Positions 33,090 through 43,408 of a stretch of 64,000 nucleotides of DNA are shown here, in pieces; within the stretch, counting starts at the first letter, position 1; each line of letters begins with the position of its first letter. The notes below the pieces were generated by a model, which saw nothing but the letters and a program-made list of their open reading frames with translations, had not been told where the DNA came from and did not search any database. The stretch comes from Protopterus annectens. Its lineage: Eukaryota; Chordata; Ceratodontiformes; Protopteridae. Both the position numbers and the translations under genes were made by a program. The DNA lies in assembly GCF_019279795.1 (NCBI RefSeq), contig NC_056733.1, positions 1,416,606,069-1,416,670,068 of the forward strand, in the 5' to 3' direction.

Positions 33090-34440
33090 CTTGAACATGG
33101 AACAGATTGTTAGTCCCATGGCTGATCCTTCTTTCAGCCACAAAAAGAAAAAGTTAAGCAAACAGCCTTTGCCATCATAGCAGGGGCTAGCAATTTGCCT
33201 AAGCCACAGGTGGGTGATTCTACTGTGGCCATTTGTTGTACCTCAGACCACTCATCTTTTACCCCAGATCCCTCTGGTTTGGCACATCCTCTATGGCTGC
33301 TGATGTCCCCTCAGTGGGTAAAGGAGAACCACTCTTGTCCATCTTGGGAGAGGGGAGAGGGAACACAGAAGGTCTCCCTGTTGTGTTGGAATGCTGTGCC
33401 GTTACCTGGGAAAGCAGTGGCTGCCATTAGTAACACTGTTAGCCCCATTTTCTAGTCAAAAAGAAACAGAGAACCAGGCATGCATCTGTTTTCCCTCAAA
33501 TTTCCTTGGATAGGAGTAGTTTACTGGGAAGGGCTCTGGATTTGATTCAGGCTATTGATCCATCTTGTAGAGTTTCCAGTAAAAGAAAGAGGGATGCCTC
33601 TTTTCCTGAAGAGATTCAAGATTCTGAATCTGAACAGAAACATCCAGGACAGTTTCAGGGTTTTGTCCTCAGATTTCTGATTCAGACTCAGAGGAGAGCT
33701 CACTTTCTTATTCTCCCTGTGGAGGTTTCTCTTTTTCTGAGACTATTGCTAGAATGTCCCAGTATTTTCAATGTGAGAACACTGATGTTTCTCAGTCACT
33801 CAAAAATACTTTGAGTTGTTACAGAAGGATTTCCCAGAACCTACTCCCATTCCTCCTGTTCTTTCTGCTTTAGAGGGATGTATCTTGCTCCCTGCAAATT
33901 TCCTGATAGTCAGGCAGTTGTCCCTAAAAAAGTAGATAGGATGTATAAAGTTCCTCAGTTTATACACTATTCACAAACCTTATGTAGCAGCTATGGCCTT
34001 AGGTGACTGCTCTGCTGTAAGTACTTAGTTATTTCCAATCCTACTACTTCTAATAAAGATGGGAACACTATTGATAAGTATAGAGAAAAAGTTTATACAC
34101 CTGCAGGTTTGAATTTCAGAATTTTAAATTGTCAGGCTCATATGTTAGTTTATTCTGACATATTGTGAAAACATGAGGAATATGTTATGTATAGTTTCCT
34201 CTTATGAAGAAAATTTTGCTTTAAATAATTTAGCTTCTTTAGTTGCACAGATTACTACTCATTGTTTGCAGTGTGTGTATATGACTCTGTTGACACTTCT
34301 TCCAGGGCTATGGCCACTGTTATGGTTTTAATGAGGTTTGCTTGACTGCACGCTCAGAACCTCATAGATGATATTACAAATTAGATTTTAAATTAGTTTG
34401 GCCCTTCTGATGCAGACATGACCAATAAGTGTGATTAAAG
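33090..34440 (+). pseudogene. DIRS gag-like region
   Basis: Frame 33506-33814 (SSLLGRALDLIQAIDPSC) and the later stretch LASLVAQITTHCLQCVYDSV, then SSRAMATVMVLMRFA (about 34235-34345), resemble the gag-like ORF of vertebrate DIRS elements. Frames shift repeatedly. The assignment rests mainly on position upstream of the RT and on the second block. Confidence 0.5.
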
Positions 34441-34639
34441 GGGCAAGGTGAGCCAGGGAATAACTTAACATTTTTTAGCCCTCGTTTTCCAAATTGTACA
34501 AGGGATTTTCTTTCTCTTCATAGAATTTCTGCTAAAGACAGAACAAACAGTCTCAAAAGAATTCAGGTAAATATACATTTAAAAAGAAGTCACAAGGAGA
34601 TACAAAAAAGAAGTCTGAAACTTCCCAAAACCAAGGACA

Positions 34640-35560
34640 CTCCAAAAAGTATGAATGACTGTTCAAGAGACCTTGTGACTCTCTCCCACTGTGGCCCTTT
34701 TCCTCTTCCAGAAAGTCTGAGCTTCCATTTTTCTGTTTGGCAACAGATTGCTTCAAACAAATGGGTTCTGGAAATCCTTCATCAAGGTTACAGATGGCAG
34801 CATGAGGAAATTCTACCTTTTCAGCAGGTCATTCCTCATTCTATACATCAGACTGTTTTGTTTCCACCTGTTCTTCCACACATGTTTTCCCAGGAGTACA
34901 AGGGTTTTATTCAAGGATGCTCTTAGTCCCAAAGAAAGAAAATGCTTGGAATGCACTTCTGGATCTTTCTTACTTTATTTAACCTGCTTGTGATAATACC
35001 CAAATTGAAAATGACGTCACTTTACAACCTGTTGTCTCTTCTTCCCCTTTCAAGTTTCCTGGTAATACTTGACTTAAAGTTGATTTTTATCACATTGCTA
35101 TTCATCCAGACTTTAGATGTTTCTTAAGGTTTTGTGTGTCTGGATCACATTGTCAGTTCTCTGCCTTACCCTTTGGTCTATCCACTGTAGCATGAATGTT
35201 CACAAAGTATTTATCTCTGGGTATAGCTCAATGCAGGTTATGCAGGTTACAGGGTATATCCCCATTTTCCATATATAGATGACTTGCTTATCTTTGCGGG
35301 GTGTTTTTTGAAAATGTCAGCAATCTCTCTCTTGGGTGAGGGATCTCTTGCATGAGCTGGGATTCCAAGAAAACATTAAAATGTCTTTCTTGTCTCCCTC
35401 ACACAGGATTATGTTCCCTGAATGTCAATTAGACACCTCAGTTCAAAGAGCTTTTCTTCCATAGGAAAAATAGATCTTTATTTAGCTGTATTTCTAAGGC
35501 TTTCCACTCAGACTTTGGTCACTGCGAGGGAATACCTCAGGATTTGGGTCTCATGGCATC
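34640..35560 (+). pseudogene. DIRS reverse transcriptase
   Basis: Frame 34651-34926 gives LSFHFSVWQQIASNKWVLEI then LHQGYRWQHEEI, the entry block of DIRS RT (L..F...W..IT.D.W.L..I..GY). A FKMTSL-like block, a LKVDFYHIAIHPDFRCFL block (shifted frames, about 35070-35130) and FSALPFGLSTVA (about 35155-35190) follow. Next comes ISPFSIYR near the position of the catalytic Y/F-x-DD (about 35255-35290, IDDLL-like in another frame). Frameshifts disable it. Confidence 0.65.
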
Positions 35561-36470
35561 TATGATTCTCATGAAACCCTTGGCAAGATGCCACATGAAA
35601 AAAGATGTGGTGGTATTTGAAATCTCGTTGGTCCCAGCATCAGCACTCTTTATCTTTTCAGATCCGAGTACTGGGTTTGTCAGAAAATAAATCACTTTGT
35701 GCAGACACCAAATATCCTTAAATTGAGGTCTCTGCTTCTTCCTTCCTGCTGTAAAGCAATCAGTCAGCACAAATGCTTCAGACTTTGCTTGGGGAGCAGT
35801 TTCAGGGGAAGTAAAAGTGCAGGGGGTGTGGGACACCAAGGACAGATGCAATGACATAAATATCAAGGAGTTGATTGCCCTGATCAAGGCACTTAATTCT
35901 CTGAACCATCTTTGCTCCCCAGGACCTCTTCAAGACAGAAAATACCACAGTGATGCAGTACATCAACAAGCAAAGAGGAACAAAGTCTTGCCCCCCTTTA
36001 CAGACTAGCCATGGTAGCTTGGGATATAGCTTCCTAGCACAGTCTCACTCTACAGGCATCCTAAATTCCATCAGAGCAAAATTGTGTAGCAGACAAGTTA
36101 AGGAGGACCAGGGCAGACCCCAAAAATGGAAACTAGATCTGGGAGTCTTCCAAGATTTAATCATCTGTGTGGCTATCCTCTTTGCCTCCTCTCTGAACAA
36201 TGAACTGTCAAAATTCTTTTCCAGGCCTCTATGGAAGAAAGCCTGGAAGGCAGAGGCCTTTTCTTTTCATTTTTTAACTTTGGACAGGGATGTTTCTGTA
36301 TGCTTTTCCACCCTTTTCACCGATGCCCAGTGTACTTCTGAAAATTCAGAAGAAATCCTCCAAGATGATTGTGGTGACTTCCTTTTGGCCCAGGCAACCA
36401 TTCTTTTGGAAATGGCCATGGGCGATTACCCCAAGTTTCCTCTCAAAATGGATCTACTCACACAAGAATA
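35561..36470 (+). pseudogene. DIRS RNase H and connection region
   Basis: Frames near 35760-35910 read STNASDFAWGAVSGEVKVQG then VW and NDINIKELIALIKAL, matching the TDAS..GWGAVL and NxxEL blocks of DIRS RNase H. Frame 35950-36471 continues with MQYINKQRGTKS and LDLGVFQDLIICVAILFASS, corresponding to the YINKQGGT and DLFAS(R) blocks. A SFWPRQPFFW block (frame 36290-36481) matches the PxWPxQPW motif before the recombinase. Two frames overlap because of a frameshift at about 36300. Confidence 0.65.
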
Positions 36471-36473
36471 GAG

Positions 36474-37430
36474 GTGTTTGATACACCCTGCCCTCAATCA
36501 TCTTCAATTGACTGTTTGGATGATAGGGTCTTAATTTCTTTTAGACCCCTGTTTTCTGAGGATGTGCAGACAGTACTAATGGAGACAAGAAAGCTTGCTA
36601 CTAGAAAATCATATATTAGCAAATGGAAAAGGTTTTCTAGTTGGTGCCAACAACATAACCAGCATTTATTCAGGGACAGTTGTTCTCTGTCTTGCAATAT
36701 TTGTGTGAGTTACTATCCTATGACCTTTATTATTCCTCTGTCAATGTTCATTTATCAGCCATTTCAGCATGTCTGCAATGGATCTCCTCTTTCAAGGCAG
36801 TCACATATCAAACTGTTCTTGAAAGAAGTTTTGTATAAGAGGCCTCCAAGTAAATTGGTGGCCCTTTCTTGGGATCTTAATTCTGTAGTGAGACAACTCT
36901 GCTCCATTTTCCACAAGTATAGTTTCTTTGAGAACTAATCCTTTTATGCCTAAAGTGGTATCTGAGTTTACTTTGAGCCAAACTATCCATCTCCTCATTT
37001 TCTTTCTTGAACCTAAAAATGAGGGAGAAAGGATACTCCATACCTTTGATGTCCACAGACAACTCAGGTACTGTCCTGACAACCTTTCAGATCATTGGAT
37101 TAATTGTTCATTTCTTGTGAAGGTAAGAATAAGGGACACCAGGTGTTAAAACAGACTCTTTCCAAAATTTATTTTAGGGCTATTACCTTTTATGATACTC
37201 ACCATGACAAATCTATTCCAAGAAGGGTCAAGACCCACTCTATAAGAACCTCAGATATTTGGAAATGGTTGGATTCTAGAGGTATTGTAGAACCTGCCAC
37301 TTGGTCCTCTGTACATACTTCTACAAAACACTACACGCTGGATTCCTTCTCTAGGTCATGCTTTGCAAAGACCATTGTCCAGGGGCTCCTGGACTCTTCT
37401 CTTTCTACGGTAATCTATCCATATAGCTAA
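36474..37430 (+). pseudogene. DIRS tyrosine recombinase
   Basis: Frame 36474-36938 carries TRKSYISKWKRFSSWCQQHN (core-binding start) and LFLKEVLYKRPPSKLVALSW then DLNSVVRQL, matching DIRS/Ngaro recombinases. Frame 37104-37430 carries RVKTHSIRTSDIWKWL (H-x-x-R box) and TWSSVHTSTKHYTLD, where the final H..(F/K)-Y provides the catalytic tyrosine region. The 160-bp stretch between the frames holds LSQTIHLLIFFLEPKNEGER in frame 36928-37149. The enzyme would integrate a circular DNA without target duplication. Broken by two frameshifts. Confidence 0.8.
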
Positions 37431-38128
37431 GATTACTGCAGCAGTGATCAATATGAAGAACATTGTACAAATGTATAAGCTGAACTTACCATAACAGTAG
37501 ATTTTGAATGTTTACTGCTGCAGTAGCTGCTCCCTCCCTCCATCCCCTGCTTTTTTGGTGTACTTTTAAGCCAGGGTGTGGACATTAATTTTTTGTCATT
37601 CCTAGCCTTGTTCTTTCAGGGCTTAGTCTCCCTCTCTCTGCTGGCAGGAAAGCTCAGAAGGGCTTTGTAGATAAACTTGTCATTTAGTCATTTTACTCAG
37701 TTCAGCTCAATCTGTTTCACAGTTTGGGTGTGTGGAAGGTTCCCTGAAGCTTTGAAAGCTGTCCATCTGTTTTATCCTTGGTAGGATATAACCTACCTTG
37801 GTTACTGCAGCAGTGATCATTCGAACAGCTACTGTTATGATAAGTTCAACATACACAACTGTACTTTTTTCAGTTTCTGGTGGGCATTCTGCAGAAAGTT
37901 CCGGAATATCTTCCAGTGACATATTCTCTTCAGCTACATCCTTGGTCATCCATTGCTCTTTCATATGGGAACTCACTGGCCTATTACTCCACAACATTGA
38001 TTGTATCAGAGTTGCCGCTGTTTCTTGCTTCTCCCCTTGCTGTGCAATGGCAACTAAACTTTTGTACTGGTTTCCTAATGAAGGCTCCAGAGTACCTTCA
38101 TGTAGCAAGTGATCAGGTGCTTCCTCTT

Positions 38129-38822
38129 CCACCTGTTTCTCCTTAATTTGATGACTCATTTCCATCATGTTCTGATGTTACTAGAGTTGGATTTTCTACA
38201 CTAAATCCTTCACTTTACAGGTAATCCATAACTTCAGTTTCTATTTGTTTAACTTCTCCATTACTAATCTTTTTCAAATTCCCCCTGTGTTTTCATATTT
38301 TTTGTATTGTGAAATTTTTCAATAGCTAGATTCCTTTGCATGTATTTTTCTTCAAATATCTTTGGTGCTGCTTTTTTGTATTGATTAGTTTTTCTTTCTC
38401 TTTGGCATAAATATTATGCCATATTAAATCTCTTTTTTTTACCATGTCCATATTTCTTCTTTAGATGTCTCTCACGCCACCTGTTTCTCCTTACTTTGGG
38501 GACTCATTGTTCCATCATGCTGTGACATAACCTGTGTTAGACTTTCTACACTAAACCCTTTACTACTCATGTATTCCATAACTTCAGCTTCTATTTGCTT
38601 AACTTCTACTTTACTAATCTTCTGTTCTACATTCCCCCTTTGTGATCTTATTTTTTGTATTGTGAAATGTTTCATATCTGTGTGCCTTTGCCTGTATTTC
38701 TCTTCAAATAACTTTGGGGCTACTTTTTAGAATTTAGTTCTGCTTTTTCATCTGCATAAATATTGCACTATATCAGATCTCTCTTTATTTCCTATGTCCA
38801 TATTTATTTTTAGACTTTTCAA
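38129..38822 (-). repeat. 348-bp tandem repeat inside R4 5' region
   Basis: Unit 1 is 38129-38476 and unit 2 is 38477-38822, both starting CCACCTGTTTCTCC and similar throughout, with small indels. The minus strand of both can be read as related peptides (NFTIQKI... and HFTIQKI...). The repeat therefore duplicates coding sequence. Confidence 0.85.
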
Positions 38823-38897
38823 AAATTTCTAGGTTTTGTTCTTTATATTTTTGCACTTCCTCTGTCACTTTTTCTCCAAATGGTCCAAAATCTCTTG

Positions 38898-39134
38898 ATC
38901 TTGTTGTGTCTTTCGGCTTTTTCCGGTTAGGGGTCGCCACAGTGGAACTCCGGTCCGCTAATGATCGGCATTAGACTTTTACGTTCTGAGTTGCCAGCCC
39001 TGATGCACAACCATCAACGAAGGTATGCCCATTCATGCATGTCTCCTCACAGAAGATGCTCTAGCTGAGAATCGAACAGGACAACGTCTTACTGTGAGGC
39101 GGCAACGCTACCGCAGCACCACCACCACAGTATT
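38898..39134 (-). mobile_element. tRNA-derived SINE (family 1) with 15-bp duplication
   Basis: A 237-bp SINE flanked by perfect GTCCAAAATCTCTTG at 38883-38897 and 39135-39149. In sense orientation it starts with a tRNA-like head (GTGGTGCTGCGGTAGC as A box, GTTCGATTCTC as B box) and ends GGGGTCGCC-type tail with AACCGGAAAAAGCCGAAAGA. It lies in the R4 5' region. A second copy is at 43179-43399. Confidence 0.85.
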
Positions 39135-39600
39135 GTCCAAAATCTCTTGGACTATATAATGTTTTTCACAGGTCTGTTGTATTAACAAACACAAATTTGC
39201 ATTTGAACTTTTTACAGTTTTTCTTGTACAAATATTTTTCTTTCCTCTAATTTCTTTCTTAATCCTTTTGAACATCTTCTATCTGGACATTCTGGGCTTC
39301 TTGCATAACCCTAATAATACATAATTTCTTCCATATCCTCAATAGTTCACACTATCACCTTTATGGTTCTTTTGGTCCTGTCAATTTTTGAGGTTTTTGT
39401 GGACTACTACTCCCTCCTACAATGGGAGTGGGCTGGGAGGGGGGCATCCTCCCCTGAGCCTGGCCTAATCACATTGTGGGAATGTTTCTGTGCCTTGAGG
39501 ATTCTACGCTACTATTTTCCAGTCCTGGCCCCACTGTGCCTACCAGCACTGGCACTTTTTCCTGGGACTTGTAGTTCTAGCTGTCTTTTTTATTTTTTAA

Positions 39601-40560
39601 CCTACTTCTGTCCATTATAAATGCTATATAAAATGCAATATGTAAATCAGTGTTATCTTGGTAGTGAGATTTTATAAAATCAGGGTCTACCTCATGAAGG
39701 TACTTGCCAAGACTTGAGAATAAATTGAGTTCCAGAAATGCTATTCTCCTTTTCTTGCTGATTTTATTATCTCTGCATTCAGATCGGAAAATAAAATATT
39801 TATATGTTTAGCATCAGAGTCAAGAAACTCCAAAGGAAGAATTTCCTCATGTGCAGTCAGACAGTACGAAAAACCCAAACCAAGTATGAAAGGTATGTGT
39901 CAAAAAATTCAAATGATACACAATACTTTTATATACTTAGTGTTTATGGTAGCATTACACCACAGAGTGGTATAGATGTCTACTGTGATAATAGTACACA
40001 AGTATCACCATGCAGTACTAATCATTTGCATGAGGTACTCATCATAAAATACCATTTTTGCAACTATATTCTGATTAATTAGCATATTATAATATATATG
40101 AAAATAAAGGCTTTTTGTTTGTTTGCTTTTCACATTAATTTCCTCTAAAACTAAAATGCATCTACAAGTAAAGAAAATTCTTTAAAGAAAATATATGCCA
40201 ATTATTTTACTATAAGATCGTATTATTATGGTAACTTTGTATGTAAGAGTGTCTTTGTTACTCTTTGGTACTCTATTGTGCAAGAATCTTTTATCCTTGC
40301 ATTATTTGTGACATTATCTGTATCATCTTATTGTATTCATCATGTTTAAATGTTATGCCCCTCTCACCAGGTGAAAGTGGGTCTTGCCCAATTGGATATT
40401 TTGGTCAAGAACAACTAAGATAAATAATTACATAAGCAAATAAGTGCATGACTTATTAAAGAAATAAAAATCCTAAAAGCAGTTTTAATCCTTCTGTGAC
40501 AAACAACAGCATTAGCATTTACAAATATCTCAACTATTCTTATGTTATCAAGTTAAATAA
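39601..40560. other. Unrecognised stretch
   Basis: About 960 bp without a recognised gene. The plus-strand frame 39804-40082 (92 codons) shows no motif. AT-rich. Confidence 0.4.
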
Positions 40561-40655
40561 ACCAATAAAACAACTTAAACTTTAAAATAAAAAGAAACAG
40601 ATCAGCGTACCAATAAAACAACTTAAACTTTAAAATAAAAAAAAACGGATCAGCG
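40561..40655. repeat. 48-bp tandem duplication at Penelope 3' edge
   Basis: Two copies (40561-40608 and 40609-40655) start ACCAATAAAACAACTTAAAC and end GATCAGCG. They lie at the low-coordinate edge of the antisense Penelope fragment, so they may be part of its terminal repeat. Confidence 0.8.
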
Positions 40656-41102
40656 GACACACGTGTAATCACTGCAAAACACCTTTTATTAATCTGAGCA
40701 CTTTCATCAGTAAATTACATCTGACTTCTTCAGAAATACACTAAATATAAGGCACAGCCATTAAATAACCCATGGAGTCACATGATCCCACACTCAATTA
40801 ATCAATAAATGCTGAAAAACATATTGCAAAAAATGTATATATGTATATGTATAAATGTAATAAAAAGAAAGTATTTAATACCATAAAATACAATTTCCAC
40901 AATTCTTACAAAGCAAGCTCTGCTTTCAGTCTCAAAACAATGCTAATAGAAATTACTTCATTCAGTCCCTGAGGCAAACTGGCATTGCACTTAAGTTGCC
41001 ATTTCAGATCGTTTTGTTCTAAATATAAATCAAAAGAACCATGCCTAGGTCGCAAATCAACCTTATCAGTAGCAGTAAACCTAAAACTATATGAGGGGAA
41101 TT
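40656..41102 (-). pseudogene. Penelope C-terminal fragment and 3' end
   Basis: Minus-strand frame 41112-40906 reads DLRPRHGSFDLYLEQNDLKW then QLKCNASLPQGLNEVISISI. This matches the extreme C terminus of the Penelope protein at 24100-24234 (LWQLRLNASFLPGINEHISI). The nuclease part lies beyond two insertions at 42650-42805. A worn hammerhead-like core lies downstream. Confidence 0.7.
40691..40737 (-). ncRNA. Degenerate hammerhead-like motif
   Basis: Minus strand: CTGAAGA, a possible stem II (GTCAG/CTGAT), GAAA, GTGC, TCA. The core letters of a hammerhead are present, but stem I pairing is poor. It lies at the 3' side of a Penelope fragment, the place where such motifs occur. Confidence 0.45.
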
Positions 41103-41324
41103 TTTTTTCCAAATATTTTATTGATTTTCAAAAAGACAAAACATAATTTCTACTAGAATACAAATGAAACAAAGACAAACTATATACAATATGTACATAT
41201 GGTTTATAGGAAAAAAAATGAGAATAACTTAGAGTTAGAGAGAGGTAGTTACACATAACAAAAAAATCAGTGTACTATGTTGGGCCAGAGCATTGTTTTC
41301 ATCATCCTTCTGTATGTCATACAT
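41103..41324 (-). mobile_element. L1-like LINE 3' UTR fragment
   Basis: Antisense: a T-run followed by CCAAATATTTTATTGATTTT and a purine/A-rich stretch. This looks like a poly(A)-tailed L1/Tx1 3' end. Compare the short insertion at 61536-61600, which ends similarly. It splits the Penelope fragment. No coding sequence remains. Confidence 0.45.
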
Positions 41325-42645
41325 AGGTTCATAGGTTCATAGGTAGGTACTAGGCTATCGGCCATAGGGCCTATACAAGCCTAGCCAAAAAGGTACTCTG
41401 GCTTTTGCCACCCAAGAAAATTATTTTCCTGTGCCCCTGTCGAGCAGAGCCACAGAAGGGATCCCCAAGGTGAATTTCCTATTTCCATCCAATCATCAAG
41501 ATTTTTCTTGAAGAGTGCTAATGAGGAGCTTTGTTTGATAGAGATAGGTAGTTTGTCCCAGAGTATGGGAAGTCTCTGGGACAGGAATCTATCCCTCCAG
41601 CATGATCTGTTTATTGTGGTGATAAGGTTTAGGTCCCTAGAGCATGTAGTTTGGAGGGACTAGGATTTCTTTAAGTGGAGCATGTCAAACAGCTCTGGGT
41701 TTGACATAGCTTTATATGTTAGGCAGAGATCGCCTCTGAGTAGGTGATGGAGTAAAGCTGGAGTTTTTGAGACAGTCTGCGTGGGGCATCTGTTTGAGGC
41801 CGGTAATCCTCTTTGTGAGGTATTTCTGCGGCCTTTCCAGTTGCTGTAGATGTCTTGTGAGGTACACACCAAAAGGGGCATTGTACTCTATAATGGGACT
41901 AATGAGTGATGAGTAGAGGGGAACAGTGACCTCTTTTTTCTGAATGAGAAACCTTTTGCAATGAGGTGGCCATGTAGAAGGATTTCCTGACTACTGTGGT
42001 GATGTGATTATCAAAGAAGAAATTACTGTCCACCTGTGTCCCAAGGTCTCTTATCACACTTTCGGTGTTAAGCAGACTACCACCTATGTGGTAGCTCATG
42101 GGTACAGAGTTTTTACCAAAGGGGATGACAATGCACTTTTTGGCATTCAGCTTGAGGCCATGACTTTGACACCAAGCATCTGTCTCAGTGAGGCCTTTTT
42201 GTAGGATGTCCACATCGTTAGGAGTTTCAATTATGGCTCCTAGTTTGCAGTCATCTGTGAACTTCGTTAGCCAAAGACCTTCTGTGTTAGCCTGTACTTC
42301 AGAAAAGTAGATACCAAACAGGAGAGGACCAAGGACTTAACCCTGTGGTACTCTACTTGTCACTGGTCTGAAGTTGGATTTGGAGTCTGCTACTTTCACA
42401 GTGTGGGTTCTGTCAGTGAGCCAGTTGGCAACCCATCTTGTGACATAGGGATTTATACCTAGTTTAGTGAGTTTATCTATAATTCCAGAGTGGAGGATGG
42501 TGTCAAAAGCCTTGACGAGATCTAGATAGGCTGTGTGAACCACCTTATCCTCGTCTACGGATTTGGTGACTGCTTCAAAGAAGTCAATCAGGTTTAGGAG
42601 ACATGATCTGCCTTTTACAAACCTGAACTGGGTGGGGTCCAGTAC
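41325..42645 (-). mobile_element. CR1 LINE, 5'-truncated, in Penelope fragment
   Basis: The antisense tail AGGTTCATAGGTTCATAGG begins at 41325. RT blocks lie in frames 42543-42337 (TAYLDLVKAFDTILHSGIID) and 42213-41899 (LNAKKCIVIPFGKNSVPMSY, RDLGTQVDSNFFFDNH), with FTDD for FADD near 42248. The thumb continues to about 41500. The copy starts at LDPTQFRFVKGRSCLLN (about 42640), so it is truncated in the palm. Several frameshifts. Confidence 0.8.
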
Positions 42646-42805
42646 ATATGTTGATATGTCCTTTTTCTAAATTCCCCTTGGTCTTCCCAATGTAAAAACA
42701 GGCACATTGTTGACACCTAGCCATGTACACTAGCTCAATTAGTCAATAGCCATACCACATTGGGTCTGCACCAGAATGAGGACAATGGCCTAGTGGTTCT
42801 AACCC
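42646..42805 (-). pseudogene. Penelope GIY-YIG fragment
   Basis: Minus strand reads PLGHCPHSGADPMWYGY and LVYMARCQQCACFYIGKTKG, the GIY-YIG start as in LIYLAQCQVCKSFYVGKTNR at about 48760. It is the upstream continuation of 40656-41102, separated by the L1-like tail and the CR1. Confidence 0.65.
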
Positions 42806-43169
42806 AGTTACAAAAGATACATATGTACATAAATACATAAACTACCTAAGGCACCTTATTTATTGCCTGGGAATGGACATGACTGGATATTCTCTTGCAG
42901 TGACATTAGTGCATTTAATCTTATTTATAGCACATAAATACACAGGGCTATCCCAGGCAGTGCAGTTAGTATACAGTAAGTCATGTAACATGGTCAGTAT
43001 GCATTCATCACAGATATCAGCTTACATCTCTGCATTTGTAGTATTTCCATATTAATCTCAATTATATTTCTTCTTGGACTGCTGTGTTATGATTATGTAT
43101 TTCTGTATTTCATTTTATGTTTGCATCCCCCAACTTTTGCCAGTATCTCTTTATTTTAATATTTTTTTT
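42806..43169. other. Unrecognised stretch
   Basis: No gene or repeat recognised between the Penelope fragment and the SINE. Confidence 0.4.
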
Positions 43170-43178
43170 TTTGTTATG

Positions 43179-43399
43179 TGGTGCTGCGGTAGCATTGCCG
43201 CCTTACAGTAAGACGCTGTCCAGTTCGATTCTCAGCTAGAGTGTCTTCTGTGTGGAGACATGCGTGAATGGAAGTACCTTCGTTGAAGGTTGTGCATCAG
43301 GCCAGGCAAGCCGGTACGTAAAAATCAACTGCCAATCATTAGTGGACCGGAGTTCCACTGTGGCGACCCCCTAACCGGGAAAAGCCGAAAGACACAAAA
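43179..43399 (+). mobile_element. tRNA-derived SINE (family 1), second copy
   Basis: A 221-bp element flanked by TTTGTTATG (43170-43178 and 43400-43408). The tRNA-like head is TGGTGCTGCGGTAGCATTGC...GTTCGATTCTC and the tail is GGCGACCCCCTAACCGGG then AAAAGCCGAAAGACAC. Homologous over its length to 38898-39134 on the other strand. Confidence 0.85.
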
Positions 43400-43408
43400 T
43401 TTGTTATG

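Larger units (their letters stand above)
32491..37819 (+). mobile_element. DIRS retrotransposon with inverted termini
   Basis: Inserted in the antisense R4 copy without a target duplication, as expected for tyrosine-recombinase retrotransposons. The tips are TGATCACTGTTGCAGTA (32491-32507) and its near-perfect complement TACTGCAGCAGTGATCA (37803-37819). The inverted similarity continues for about 200 bp (for example AAGCTTCAGGG on both sides). An extra copy of TACTGCAGCAGTGATCA at about 37435 and an inverted relative at about 37511 are candidates for the internal complementary region. Gag, RT-RNase H and recombinase remnants lie between. Confidence 0.85.
37820..39600 (-). pseudogene. R4/Dong copy 3, 5' coding and leader part
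   Basis: Continues R4 upstream of the DIRS insertion. The minus-strand frame 38168-37707 (SSHMKEQWMTKDVAEENMSL, then ELSAECPPETEK) runs into the DIRS tip at VAVR. On the other side the same protein seems to resume as NMNDIKECALPQFRRKLY at 32480-32430. Frame 38675-38472 (MKHFTIQKIRSQRGNVEQKI) is the second unit of an in-gene tandem repeat. A further block GPFGEKVTEEVQKYKEQN lies near 38810-38890. I know no domain in this part. The 5' limit near 39600 is uncertain. Confidence 0.5.

Noticed and set aside
35537-35887. Minus-strand 116-codon frame
   Set aside because: Antisense shadow of the DIRS RNase H region.
37707-37819. End of minus-strand frame 38168-37707 as R4 protein
   Set aside because: Below 37820 the frame runs through the DIRS inverted terminal repeat, so these residues are not R4.
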